The notes beneath the pieces were generated by a model. It did not search any database. It saw only the letters and a list, made by a program, of their open reading frames with translations, and was not told the origin of the DNA. From Porphyra umbilicalis (lineage: Eukaryota; Rhodophyta; Bangiophyceae; Bangiales; Bangiaceae): 64,000 bases of DNA. Both the position numbers and the translations under genes were made by a program. Positions 11,580 through 23,176 of this stretch are shown piece after piece. The stretch is from contig KV918820.1 of NCBI GenBank assembly GCA_002049455.2, positions 124,001-188,000 on the forward strand. Reading direction: 5' to 3'. The number at the start of each line of letters is the position of its first letter. Position 1 is the first letter of the stretch.

Positions 11580-12561
11580 CGGACAGCGACGCCGGTGCGA
11601 GGTGTTCGTCGCACAAGACTGCGCGGCACAGCTGCCAAACTCATGCCTTCTTTGTAAATGGGGATGAGATGGTCATCCCCCCCCACTGGCTGCGCCCCGT
11701 CCTGACAAGCGTGGGTGAGCCACGACATCGCGTGACACGGGTCGTGGGACGGCGGCCGCGTCGGGCGGTTGGGGTCGGCGTGCGGCTCGTGTGAAACGTC
11801 AACGTCGACCCACGGTAGGAGGCAAGGGAGAGCACGACCCCGACGGTGGCGGAAAGTGGCAGACCGAGGAGCGGTCCCACCCACGAGCGATACCGCTGGG
11901 GGTGGCGTCGAGGACGCACCGGATGGGAGCATCAGCTGTAAGCATGAAGTGTGCCGTGGAGGTGGACGGTCTCGCGATGGTGCAGGCCCGCCGGCCAATC
12001 GGACTGCCACGCCACTGGCGGCGTCCTGCCCACCAACGCAGCGAAGCGACCCGCCGATGCGGCGCTATCCGCCGCCGCCAACCGCCGCCAGCCCGGACGC
12101 CAGCCACATCGCTCCAGCGCGTGGGTCGGACGTTTCCCACGCAGGTAAGCGCCTGTCGCAGACGGGGCTTGGCGACATGCTGTGGCGCGAGGCGCGCGGT
12201 CTTCGGAGGCGTCTCGGCCGCTGTTTCCCGCTGCGTGCCCACTCGCACGGCAGAGCGCTCAGAGTGTAGTCAAAGAGACAAAGGCCATAGCGTCTGCGTG
12301 ATGCGGAGTAGTCTGGACACTGCTTTTCAAGAGCGCGTCAGTAACGAAGTTTAGCGGCACCCCGCCACAGCTCTGATAGATGGGCGCAGATGGGCATCTC
12401 CAAAAGGAATCTGACGGGCAAAAAAACGAGGCATCTGCCACCCCGATACCCGCATCCATGAACAAAGAGAAGTGTCCAGCGTGACAGCGTCGTCCTCAGC
12501 GCACACCCCAAACCACGACGAGCCTCGAGTCATCCCTGCTCCCGCCCTCTTGGACGTGCTC
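11580..12561. other. Intergenic between ANK-3 and ANK-4
   Basis: About 1 kb with no domain-bearing frame and no repeat shared elsewhere in the window. It contains the upstream region of ANK-3. Confidence 0.4.
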
Positions 12562-13317
12562 TCACAGCGACGCATCGTCCCCATTGGCTTCATCCGCCCC
12601 AAAATAGCCGATGCGACGGCGGCGCGCCAGCGCGAGCGACTCGATCAAGTCGCGTTCACCCGCCTCCTTGGGCGTCTGTGACGGCCACGGCAGCAGGGGC
12701 GGGGGAATCTGGGGCAACGGTCGCAGCGACGGTCGCGGTCCCGGCCGTAGTGCCCGCGCTGCGGTGGCACGGGCAACGTCGACCGGCGTGTCGCCCGCGT
12801 CATTGGCCGCCCACACGTTTGCACCGCCGTCGACAATAAGCGTGCGCGCCGTCTCGACGGCGGCTCGCTTCCAAAGTTGCGACAGCAGGTGCAGGGGCGT
12901 ATCCCCAGCCCGGTCCGCCGCGCTGACGTCGGCACCGCATTGGATGAGCGTGCTCAGCAACTTGCCGCCGCCGGGGTAGCCACCGTGCTCGACGGCGACG
13001 TGTAGGGGTGTGCGCCCGGCCGCGTTGACGGCGGCGAGGGTGGACCGGCTAGCCAAGACGGCGACAGGGAGCAGTTGGCGGAAACGCACGGCCTGGAAGA
13101 GGGAGGCGGCTGTGTGCGACAGCTCAACGTCGTCGGCGTGGGTGGGCCACCAGGAAGTGGTGCTGGCTGCGGCGGAGGTATCGTCGGGTGGGGAGAGGGC
13201 GGCAGCTCCACCACTGGGGGGACCCGTCGCCGGCGCCCCGGCATCCGGGTCGACGCGTGCGGCGCGCAGGGCGGGCGGAAGGGCGACAAGGGCGGGGAAT
13301 GCATCGTCTGCCACCAT
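12562..13317 (-). CDS. Ankyrin-repeat protein ANK-4 (251 aa)
   Basis: Fourth paralogue. The N-terminus (1-65) is Ala/Pro-rich. LFQAVRFRQLLPVAVLAS (73-90) is the degenerate first repeat. Next come RTPLHVAVEHGGYPGGGKLL (102-121), DTPLHLLSQLWKRAAVETA (139-157) and DTPVDVARATAARALRPG (176-193). The linker PSLRPLPQIPPPLLP (196-210) is nearly the ANK-3 linker, and the tail DLIESLALARRRRIGYFG (223-240) matches the family tail but carries an extra acidic end. The start has a favourable context (cccATGg). The 5' flank (about 13380-13460 on the plus strand) is a 28-bp minisatellite with polyG runs. The product is a presumed adaptor of unknown partner. Confidence 0.78.
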   Translation of the reverse strand: MVADDAFPALVALPPALRAARVDPDAGAPATGPPSGGAAALSPPDDTSAAASTTSWWPTHADDVELSHTAASLFQAVRFRQLLPVAVLASRSTLAAVNAAGRTPLHVAVEHGGYPGGGKLLSTLIQCGADVSAADRAGDTPLHLLSQLWKRAAVETARTLIVDGGANVWAANDAGDTPVDVARATAARALRPGPRPSLRPLPQIPPPLLPWPSQTPKEAGERDLIESLALARRRRIGYFGADEANGDDASL

Positions 13318-15190
13318 GGGGGAAAGGCGGGAAGGTGGGGGGGGGGGGTCGAGCGAGGAGTTCTCGGCGGGGACTCAGGGGAGGGGGTGCCCGGCGGCGA
13401 CGCCGGGGGGGGGTGCGTGGCGGCGACGCCAGGGGGGGGGTGCGTGGCGGCGACGCCATGGTTGTCAACAGCGGTCGGCGGCTTTGTCGGGGGGCTCGGC
13501 GGGCGACGGACGGGTCGGCGCGAGCGCGATACTGTTCGCCGTCCCCTCGAGCGAGAGTGAGGCGGAGCTGTTTTCTCGTGGCGCCCTGGTGCCCCCGCAC
13601 ATGCGCGGGGTTGGATCGCCATTGGCCACGAGCGGGCCAACGGTCGCACCCCCGCACGCGCCCGGGCCATTGCGCTAGCGCGCTTGTGCCGGACCGCCGT
13701 TGCACCGTCGACGGGTGCGCGCCCGCGCCCGCCACAAAACGGCCCTGCCGACGCACCCAGCGGCAGAGCGGCAGGCAGCAAAACCGGCATATGGAAGGCG
13801 CAGCCGCCGCCGGGCCATGCAGCGCGGTCGGGCGCCGGTGGCCTTGTGCCGCAAATCGGCTGGAGGGGTGGTAGGGGTCGAGGCAACAACCGCAACCGCA
13901 CCAGCGGCGGATCTCGGCACTGCCCCTTGTCTCGCGATTAAAACTGTTGCAGGGAGCTACCACCGCAGTACCGTAGGTCTTATTCAGGGGTGCAAGTCGT
14001 GTTCGATTGCAACGTCTGTGCGGTACCCAACGATGGCATAGGTAGGGTGCTGCGTTTGTGGCATACAGCTGCTCTCCAGAAAGCCTCCTGTACGCCAGGC
14101 GTTCAATCAGGTCGCGTCGTATTGACACGAGCCGAGTCGCCCTCAATCAATTTTGAGATATGGTGTCAATCAGGGTATTTTCGCAAATGCGTCTTTCGTT
14201 CAGTAGCGATTCTTCGTGAAATGGGATATTCAGGGGCTTGCACCGGCATCATGCCTCGCGACTTGCACACGTGTCGATGGCACTGGGCGTCCTTCTCACT
14301 CAGGCCCGTTCCGGGACACAGGCAGGCGTTTGTGATAGCGTTTGTGACGAACATTGTCGAACGCTGGTTGGTTGAAATCAGTCACGCGTGCCAGGTCGAT
14401 CCTGGGCATGCCTGGAATGCGCCACTCGACCAATGCCATGTGACGAGGCAGGCCTGCCTGGCTGCCTGGAGGATTGCGTGAGGCGCGTGAAGGAATAAAA
14501 CCAGAGCTCTCGTTCGCAATTGAATATGAGAACAGGTAAACTGCTTTCCGGTCGCGGTCGGCCGCCGCCGCGCCGCCGCGGCATTCCAAGGAGCGGTGTG
14601 TACAGTCTTTCTCCATTGCTATAGGCCCCTTTTGTCGACAGAATGACATGGGGACTGTCAATTATCATCGCACATTCACAATAGTAGCCCCTTGATGGAA
14701 GCAAAATAGTTCGATCATACGGCAGGTCGACCGCGACACACGGCTGGAGGGATGTTCCAACGGAGCATTTCCCTTACTTTAATTCGGTGACATCCTCTCT
14801 GGAGAGCGGAATTGCCTTGCAACGCAACCGGCAGAATTGCTTTGCTCCTGCTGCGCGCGGCGCACTCAGATCCTAGCTCCCGGCGGGAGTCGGGGGCGGG
14901 CGCTCCCCCCCCCCCCCCCCACCCTGGGCTGGGCCTGCCCACGGCTCCACCTCGTCACTGCCCCGTTCCCCCCGACTCATCCGCCGCTGCCTGTCGCCCC
15001 TCAGCGTGCGCGGCCCCCCTTGACGCCTTTGTTTGTCATTCTACTCCTGCCGGTCCGGTCCCGGCGTTGCACGCTGCCCCCCCCCCTCCGCCCCCCCCCC
15101 CCCCTCCCCATAGTTTTGGCCCCTTGCGTCCTGGGGCTCCTTAGGCCCCCCCCCATGGTCCTTCGGGACCCCCCCGACTTTTCAAGGCCA
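13318..15190. other. Intergenic, low complexity
   Basis: A short GGTGCGTGGCGGCGACGCC-type minisatellite lies at about 13380-13460. The rest has homopolymer C/G runs (about 14900-15160) and no convincing gene. Confidence 0.4.
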
Positions 15191-15191
15191 T

Positions 15192-15944
15192 TTGGAGCGG
15201 GCAGCGGCGCATCCACGCTTTCCTGGTGGTGCTGTAACCCGCCAAGCGTCGCTGGCCATCACCACCGCGGCGCAGGCCGCCGCAGGCGGGTACGCCTGCG
15301 CAAGGGCCCTCTGGCCTCGCAGCCGACTTGCGGGGTGCACGTGCCTCGTGGGGCGGGGGGTGGGGGACAAGGGCACCCGGGCGGCGCGAGCGCTGTTTGA
15401 CGCAGCCGCCGCGGCGGTTGACCCAGCAGCGGTGGTCAAGATGCGGGACCTGATCCACTGCCCTATCGTCATCGGTGTGGTGGTGGGGGTGGCGACGGTG
15501 GGTGGCCACCCGCGGTGGGAAGTGGCGTCGCACGCGCTTCCGACGCCCTGCCGGACGGTCCCCGAGTCCAAGGTGCACGAGCGTGGGTGGCATGCAAACG
15601 GTGTGCACACTGGGTTTCGGCGGGGGAGAGCGGTGGGGTGTGGGGCCACAAGCGCGGAGGAATGGGGGGGGGGGGGGGTGTCTACTTTGGTGGTGGGTGG
15701 GGGTGAGTGTGAGAGGGTGGTGCCACGAGCGAGAGGGGAGGGGGGGGGGGGGGGCGCGTGGGGCCATGTGCAACAGGGGGTGGAGTGGGACGGTGATTGC
15801 GGCCATGTATGGGAGGTGGTGGTGGGGGGGGTGGTCACGTCACGTGCGCATTCCACCGTGACCATGCTGGAGGTGCATGATGCGGGTGAGAAGATGATGG
15901 TGACGGACATGTTTGTGATGGCACCGGCGGTGGACCGGCTGTAG
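15192..15944 (+). CDS. Uncharacterised open frame (250 codons), doubtful
   Basis: The frame contains two stretches that look less compositional than their surroundings: MRDLIHCPIVIGVVVGV and the C-terminal VTMLEVHDAGEKMMVTDMFV. It also runs through several long G runs, where the frame is unreliable. I recognise no family. The antisense frames are equally long and Pro/Thr/Ser-rich, so coding status is uncertain. It may be a remnant with frame changes at the G runs at about 15665 and 15742. Confidence 0.15.
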   Translation: MERAAAHPRFPGGAVTRQASLAITTAAQAAAGGYACARALWPRSRLAGCTCLVGRGVGDKGTRAARALFDAAAAAVDPAAVVKMRDLIHCPIVIGVVVGVATVGGHPRWEVASHALPTPCRTVPESKVHERGWHANGVHTGFRRGRAVGCGATSAEEWGGGGVSTLVVGGGECERVVPRARGEGGGGGAWGHVQQGVEWDGDCGHVWEVVVGGVVTSRAHSTVTMLEVHDAGEKMMVTDMFVMAPAVDRL

Positions 15945-16182
15945 AAACATGGGGGTGCCGATGGACAGGATGGCGTATAACATGGCGGCGTTGGCGCCCA
16001 CCGGTCCGCCACCAATAGCATGCTGGTGCTGATGACCGTGACGCTCGTGGGGTGGTCGAGCACATGGAAGCGTGGACGGGATGAAGATTTGTTTTTGTTT
16101 TTTTCTTTCTGGTGCCAGACTTTCTCATTATTTTTGTATTTTCTTGATCTGGCGCCGCAGTCGATATAATCCCCAAGTGCGT

Positions 16183-18236
16183 TTATTCATCTTCTACGCC
16201 AGCCGGCTCCCCGGATAAAACCAGCATGTCTGCTGTGTCCAATATGGCATCCTCCTCATCCTCTGCATGCAACCACTCGCCGACCCCACTCTGCACATTG
16301 TCCGGGCACTCACCCCCAAAAGCAGACGATCCAAGAATGGTGCTGCTCATCAAGGAGATAATCTCCTGCACCGCGACAGCTTCCCCCGCGCCCTCGGCAC
16401 GGTACTCGCCGTGCTCAGACACAACCCTCGCACACATGGGGGCGGGCAAAATGGTAGACTTGATCCAACAATGCGCAATGGACGACGAGGTGGTGGCCTC
16501 CCACTCCTCGGCAACGAGGGTGGCTGCGTCACGCAAGTGCGCCTTGCCCCCGCCAGCAATGCCGGCATTTCTGGGGCAGGGGGCAGCCACCACAGGGGCC
16601 GGAAGGAGAGCGGCCACCACCCGGTCGTGAGCCTCCGCAAGGGCCGCATCATCGGCCGCCTCGTCCGAGCTTGAGTCGCCGCTGCGCCCCACGTCTCCGT
16701 TCTCCCTGGGGGGGAAGGATGCAGCCAGCGATGCAGCCGCTGCCGTAGGGGGAAGGGGCGCACCAGTGCAAAATCCCGCCAGTGGGCAGGGTGCGGTCAC
16801 AGTCGAGGGGGGTTGGGGGGGCAACGCAGAGAAGGGTGGTGGGGTCACAGTGGAAGCTGGTGGAGAATTGGTGGGCGGTGCACCAGCGGGAGAGGTAGTA
16901 TGTGCAGCACGTGGCCCAGATGGGTGGGCAGGTGGTGGTGCAGGGGCAGGGCGTGGGGGGGGGGCGCGGCCACCTCCGCTTGCAGGCGCCTGACCACCAG
17001 CGCCAGCAGACGCCTCTTGTACCGCCGCTTGATGGCGGCAATCACCCCAGCGTCCATCGGCTGGTACACGGCCGTGGTGTTGGGGGGTAAAAACAGGACC
17101 GTCACATCCGGCGCCGCCAGGTGCACGTCGTGAGTCGCCGAATTGTCCATAATCAGGGCAAAGTTGCCACCGGGATGACGGTCGCGGACAGCCGGAAGAA
17201 AGACAGTGGTGAACCACATCTTGTAAACCCTGGTATCCATCCACGCGCATTTCTGCGATAAGTACGGCAGAGGGCACGCGTTGCCGGGGCCCCGAAAGCA
17301 CAAAGGGAGAGCAGCAGTGCCAATCATAGCAATGGGCAGCTTGTGGCTTCCGGTGGCGTTAGTGCATAGCACCAGCGTGACGCGCTCCTTGGCTCTCATA
17401 GTCTTAGTCCCACGCGCTCGCTTACGGTCTCGTCGGGGAACGTACGACCGCGACAGCAAGCACCGGTACAGGAGCCCGGTTTCGTCCATATTATAAATGA
17501 GCTCGGGGTCAAAGCCCTCGAGTTGCGACCGGATCTTGGCGATGGCAGCCGCGGCCGCCGCCTGGTTCACGGCCCCCGCCTCGCCGTGCAGAGCCACATT
17601 GCAGATCTGGTGCCTCCGCAAAAAGCCCCGCACAAATCCGTGGCTCGCCGTGAAGTCTCCAATAGACAGCTGCGCTGCGATCATGAGGGCCGCCTCCTGC
17701 AAGACGGCAGTCGTGATGGGGATGCGCCGATGCCCAAGGGAGTACACCGCCAGATACCACTCGTACAGCTTTTTGTCCAGCTCAGGCCATTTGCTTCCTC
17801 GCGTGTTGACGCGCTCCAGCGACGAGGGGTCGTCGGGCATCTGCCGGTAGATGGCAGCGCGGGCCATGATGGCCAGTCCCGTTGTCTTTGAGACCGGTAC
17901 GGGGAGCTGTTGCAGCACAACGTCCCACGGCACCTTGGCATCGCGCAGCCGCACAATCTGCTTTTTGACGCCATTAGGAATCTGCTGACGGGGCCTCTTG
18001 TGACGCCGCCTGGCCACCACCACGGCCGGCGCCGCCGTGCCTTGTCCTGTTGGGGAAGAATCATCAGATCGGGCACAGGGAGGTGCCGCATCCAGCAGTC
18101 CCGAACAGGTTCCCGCCGCCGCCCTTGAAGCAGCTCGGACCGCATGGGGCGACTCATGCGCAATATCAGGTGCAGCCCTCTCAATAGCAGCCTGGACAGT
18201 CGCCTCAATGGCATCCACAGACGTGAGCAGACGCAT
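16183..18236 (-). CDS. pogo/Tigger-type DDD transposase, one frame change
   Basis: DNA transposase of the pogo/Tigger group (CENP-B-like). From the ATG at 18236, an Ala-rich leader precedes a basic stretch RRRHKRPRQQIP (76-87). A helix-turn-helix region (about 88-135) and a second CENP-B-type binding domain (about 145-212) come next. The DDE_1 catalytic core has YNMDETGL (D251), LIMDNSATHD (D364) and YQPMDAGVIAAIKRRYKR (D395), the family's DDD triad, all present. After about residue 422 the Pro-rich continuation and the C-terminal helices (LRDAATLVAEEWEATTSSSI) read in another frame down to 16183. The change falls at a run of ten G on the plus strand (about 16955-16964), so it is a homopolymer slip or assembly error rather than obvious decay. 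Terminal inverted repeats were not found. Confidence 0.8.
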
Positions 18237-18540
18237 CCTCGGGCGATGGTGAATGGGTGTGGCGGGAGTGGGGTGATCAGCCAATGGCCAGCGCCAGCCG
18301 TGAGCCCCGGACGAGGAGAAAAAATATGAGGGGGGGGAGGGGGGAGGGGGAGGGGGGAGGGGGAGGCTGGTGTGGATCGCGGGGACGGTGCGTCGACGGT
18401 GGGGGCAGCGACGGTCGCAGCGACGGCGACGCGCCGACGTCTGTGTGATTGTGAACAATTGCAGCGATGGAATCGTTGGCGTTTTTTTTATCGCAATCGA
18501 TTCACGACGATCGCCCTCCTGTCTTTCACCGCGGTCGTCC

Positions 18541-18578
18541 AGCTTTGGTTACTATCGACCTCCATAGTAACCAAAGCT
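18541..18578. repeat. Perfect 15-bp inverted repeat (hairpin)
   Basis: AGCTTTGGTTACTAT at 18541-18555 and its exact reverse complement at 18564-18578 are separated by an 8-nt loop. It lies 305 bp upstream of the pogo-type transposase start, in an AT-richer pocket. It could be a transposon terminus, a regulatory palindrome or a hairpin; nothing else in the window matches it. Confidence 0.85.
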
Positions 18579-18610
18579 ACAAGAATGGAGAAATACTGTA
18601 GTGGTGCATC

Positions 18611-18668
18611 CACGCAAAGCGAGGTAGGATTTGCAAATCTAAAACAACATGCAAACGTTTGCATCTCA
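18611..18668 (+). repeat. Inverted-repeat arm, left (partner near 21.8 kb)
   Basis: About 55 bp that match 21791-21845 in reverse orientation. Both contain the 16-bp palindrome ATGCAAACGTTTGCAT (18649-18664 and 21795-21810) and the adjacent ATCTAAAACA. The arms lie 3.1 kb apart and could be the ends of an element. Flanking 8-mers differ, so no target-site duplication is claimed. Confidence 0.55.
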
Positions 18669-21600
18669 GTTCGGGGGGGGGGGGGAACGCCTGCGGTGCC
18701 GCCACGTGGGGGGGTGGGGGAGCGGATTTCGGGGCTTCTGGGGGGGGGGGGGGTTCGAGCGGGAATGATGCCACGTGCGAGGAATGGTACTTCACAACAC
18801 TCCTTTTACCCCTTGTACTCGTGTCTGTGCATGACCGTCTGCCTCGGTATTGCTCCAGCTCGTCCGACACTGCTACTGTTTCCCGCGCATGTTCCTGGCC
18901 ACCGCCTTGCCCAGGTGACCGCCGCCTCCTCCTTGCTGATCGTTTCCCCCCTCCCCCCGCGCGGTAATCGCCCCCCCCCCCTCACCCTGGTCGCCGCAGT
19001 CTATGCGCGCCACCGTCCCCCCCCCGCTTCTGGCTGCCGCCGTTCCCGCGTGCTCCGCGGCGGTGGCGGCGGCGAGCGTGTCCGCCTCGACGGTAGATGA
19101 GTCAGAAGTCACTCCCCCGGCAGGAAAAAGGACGGGGGTATGCAGCGGGCCTGCGGCCGCGCCGGGAGCAGAGAGAGTTGTGGCGGTGACACGCTGCAGG
19201 ACGCTGGCTCACCCCCCCGCCACCACCCGGCTTCGTGAGGCTACCTATGGTTGCAGCGGTGATGGAGGGGGGATGACGCTGAAAAGAGGACACAGCAGCA
19301 GTGGGGCGAGACAACAACAGCAGGGGAAGGTGGCAGAAATAGGGGGAGACAGCGCTGGTCGATGGGGCTGTGCAAAGATGGGGGCGGCGACGCTGGGGGG
19401 GGACATCAGTGGTAGTGGGGGGCAGCAGTGGCGGGGGGAGGCAGCGGTGGGGGAAAAACGCAGTGTTGTTGGAGGGAGGCAGCGGTGGTGGAGGGAGGCA
19501 GCGGTGGAGGAGGGAGGCCGCAATGGGGGGGAAAGCACTGTTGTGGTGGGAGCGGCGACGCTAGGGGGAGCCAGCAACGGCGGAATTCAGCAGGCCTCCA
19601 AACAGTCACGACAGCGGTCGTTGCTGCCGTGGCGACACCGCGCAGCTGGGACACCGCCCAACTGAGAGAGGCATGGGCACTGAGCAGACAGGAGAGACCT
19701 CCATCAACAGGTGCGTCAGGATCCCCTCTGACAGCGTGTGAGATCCACTGTACACGGCAGATTGACACTGACACTGATCAATCCAGTGAATCGCGTGTTG
19801 GTGCTGACACTGTCCAATCCAGTGAGTTACGACTCTACGCTTCCTTTTCTGCCTACAACTGTTCTGTTTCTCTTCTCGCAGAATAAACGTCTCCACATGC
19901 CTCGTACAGTACTCTGTGCCCATTCTTATTAGTTTCCGCATGAGCTGGTATGGTCTGGCTGTCGCGTGGTACTCAGCTGCCATCTGGTCTCATGAGGAGG
20001 AGCGGACGGCACGTCTGGGAGGAACTTGACCAAAACATCACTTTTTTTTTAAAGACTCGTTTCTGAACCTTTGAAGGGTCCTGAGAACGGAATTGCAACT
20101 GGCTAAGCGTACAAAGGCTTCCTTCATGCTCTTTGCACCCCCCGAAGGTCACAACTCCTACCACCGAACCTGGAAACTGCCACCACCTCCCCACTGTGCT
20201 CAGCCTGTTGGCTAGCCAACTTTTGGTGTGCGTGCTCACCACACACCCTATACTGTGTGTAGAGCCCGAAGCACCACATCAGCAGCCCCACTGGAACCAC
20301 ATCAGCAGCCCCACTGGACGCCCACAGAACGTACGTGGTGCTTTCGATCATCCCAGCAGTCAGCACATGGTGGGCGTGGGTCTCTTGCACACCAGGCATT
20401 CGGTGAACTCTACTCAGACTCGTTTATAGCTCGGGGGTATCCCCCTCTCCCACAGCCGCGGCGCTTAATCCCCCTGTGTGGCCGCCAGCCACCTCACCCA
20501 CCGACCGCCCACTCTGACACCCGCCGCTGCTAGCCGCCGCCGCTCGCTGGCCCCCTCACTAGCCCCGCAGCCAACCAGCAGTTGCGGTCGGCCACCACCC
20601 CCATCGACCGCCCACCTGCACAGGCTCCATCGCCGCCCGCCGCTAGCCGCCCCCACCGCCGGCAGACTGACGCCAATCGACCCCGCCGTCGGCCGCTCCC
20701 GCCGCCGGCCGCTCCCACCACCAGCCACTCCCACCACCAGCCCCCGCCGCCAGGTACCCCACCCGCCGACCACCCAACCTAAGACCTGCCTCAGCCAGAG
20801 GCCACCTCGCTCGCCGGTCGCCGCGCCCGCCAGCGCCCGCCCCCACATCCGTCCACGCCTACGGCCGGCTGCGCCCGCCGACGGCTGTCCCACAGTGAGC
20901 CGCTCCCATTGCCCGCCGCTCCCGCCGCCCACCGCTCTCGCCGCCCGCCGCCCCCGCCGCCCGCCACCCCCGCAGGCCGCCCCCGAACAGGCCGCCCCCG
21001 CACAAACTGCCCCCGCCACCCGCCGCCCCTGCCGCACGCTGCGCCCGTCGTCGGCCCCACCGGCCGCCGCCGACCCCTTCACATGGGGGAGCGGAGAGGG
21101 GCAAGGGCGGAGGTCGCTGCGCCGCGTCGGGAGAGCCACGGCGCGGCGCGGCGGAAGGCGGTGCCCGCTGATACCGTCAGCCCCCGGGGTAAAGGGGGAG
21201 CGCACAAGGGGGCCTGGGACAGGGGAAGAGGAGGAAGGCGGCGGATAGGATAGGGGGGAGGCAATGTGGGGGCGGGGGTCGAACCGGGGCGGGTGGCGTA
21301 GCGAGGTGCGACGGGGCACGGGGTGGTGCCCGTTCCCGCCACCGGCCCCCCATGGGCGGAACGCGAAAGCAGGGGAGAGAAGAGTAGAGGGATAGAAGCG
21401 GGGGAGCAGAGGGAGAAGAGGGGAGCAGCAGGGGGGGGGGGGAAGGGTGGCGTGGGGAAGGGGGGCGTGAAAGGCGGGCGGGACAGGTGCAATACAGCCG
21501 CGACACGTGCATGACGGCCGACACGGCGGTCGGACGATGTGGCTCGGAGCATCGGGCGGGGGGGGGGGATGGATCACATCTGTGCAAGGGGTGCCGCACA

Positions 21601-21790
21601 GCATCCTGGGGGGGGGGGGTCGGCCGTGCGTGTCGCCATCACCACCGACATTCCATACCTCGCCATGGTATTGCAATAGCAAAGCAGTAAATGCAATGGC
21701 CGAGGCATTCCCTTCTGGGGCCTGGGACTCGTGCTGGACGCACGGCCGCAGCAACGAGCAGCGAGCGCTCTCAGAGCTTCTCAGCTGTTT
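18669..21790. other. GC-rich low-complexity segment between two inverted arms
   Basis: It contains polyG/polyC runs, a GGAGGCAGCGGTGG-type minisatellite (about 19430-19560), a short duplicated unit around 19765-19835, and a Pro/Ala-coding CCGCC tract (20460-21080). Long frames on both strands are compositional. No gene is recognised. Confidence 0.4.
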
Positions 21791-21845
21791 TGAGATGCAA
21801 ACGTTTGCATGATGTTTTAGATCCTTGGATCCTACATGCGCAAAG
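21791..21845 (-). repeat. Inverted-repeat arm, right (partner near 18.6 kb)
   Basis: Reverse-orientation counterpart of 18611-18668, including the same 16-bp palindrome at 21795-21810. Confidence 0.55.
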
Positions 21846-22793
21846 CACGCACAGACGCTGCACGAGGCCTGCTGCGTTGGCCAGTTTGTATCAACCGCAT
21901 CAATGAACAGTGCTTCCCGCCACCATCTGCACGTTTACTTCGTTTGCGCTCTGTGAGGGGACCGGCGGCGGGGGGGCCTCGAGCGGGACCGAAAGCAGAG
22001 GATGCATAGTTGCGCGAGGCAGCGAGCACACGCAGGGCCGGGGACAGACCATGGAGTGAGAAACGCAAGTGCCGGAGCGGCACATCCACCAGTTTAAGAA
22101 AGAATGGCTTGGAGTTCCGCACAGCGACGTGAAAACGTGCCCCGTATGAAGTGCATATGTGTTCAAAGCTGTGTTGTCCGGCACGCTCTTCAGGCAAGGG
22201 TCATTGTGCCTGCACATGCTCGGACCCGACAAGAGCAGCAGCGAGATGCATGTTAAGCATAGATGCCTCATCCGCGGACTCTCCCGACGACTCCATACTC
22301 TCTTGTAGTAGGCGCGAGGCGCCCTGGTGGTGAACCAACCGTGCCCGCTCTCGTGGTCCACACCCGTTCCGGTTCACGGTAGCCCGCCCCATAGTCGCGT
22401 CCGGCCTGAGCACTGGCACACACCAGTGTACCCTCGCTTCTCTGGGGTGAGCAGGCGCTGCAGTCAGTCGTACGGCTAGGTCCAGCCCCCACGGCGGAGC
22501 GTGTCGACACGACGCGGGACCCCGCGGTCCGTGTGCTGATCAACCGCCTCTCAAGCCGACGACCAAGGCACGGTCAGCCGTAAATGGTGCGAACGCAATT
22601 ATGAATGGCATATTGAATTCCTAGTCGTCACAAACCCACCTCCCATCCGGTGTCCCAGAATGCCCCCAACAGTGTAGTGCGTGGTACCTGCGTGACAAAC
22701 GTCCATCACAAACCTGTTCCTGTGTCCCGGACCGGGCCTAACCAGCCGTTGCGCCTGACGTCGTAGGGGCTCGCCTCCCCCGCCCCCGCACCC
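21846..22793. other. Intergenic
   Basis: Nothing recognised: no domain-bearing frame and no repeat shared with the rest of the window. Confidence 0.35.
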
Positions 22794-23176
22794 ATGGACG
22801 CCCTGCTCCGCACCTTACCCCCCGGTAACGACGCTTTGGCGGCGCTCCTCCAACGCAATGACACCAACACAGGCGCCCTTGTGGGGTTGCTGACCCCCGC
22901 CCGCTCCCACGCCCTCCTCGCCACCCCCGGCGTGGGCGCGGCGGCCATTGCCGCGGTGGCCGCCGCCACGGCGGCGACGGTGGCGGGGGCGGCCACGCCT
23001 TGGACGCTGCACGACGAGGTGTGGGTCAAGATCACCACCTTCCTTACCATGACCACCCGTCATTGCACCTGCACGGATGACGCACTCTCCGGCGCGCTCC
23101 TCCGCCACCTGCCCAACTTGTACGCGCCCGGGGCGGAGGCGACGGGCGCCGCCAATCCGCTGTATTGTCCCTGACG
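22794..23176 (+). pseudogene. Hypothetical ORF apparently cut by a TA-type element
   Basis: A 126-codon frame with no recognised family. It has a leucine-rich N-terminus MDALLRTLPPGNDALAALL, an Ala/Val-rich middle (about 46-68) and TPWTLHDEVWVKITTFLTMT. Its last codons and stop come from the terminal sequence of element F (TTGTCCCTGA), which begins after TA at 23163-23164. The real C-terminus is therefore probably lost or displaced. The ATG context (cccATGg) is good. It could also be a chance frame; no paralogue was seen here. Confidence 0.35.

Noticed and set aside
13124-14146. 340-codon minus-strand frame upstream of ANK-4
   Set aside because: Low complexity, overlaps ANK-4 in another frame, and crosses the minisatellite.
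20465-21754. 429-codon minus-strand and 256-codon plus-strand frames
   Set aside because: Both arise from a CCGCC/GGCGG tract. Gly/Arg or Pro/Ala composition only.
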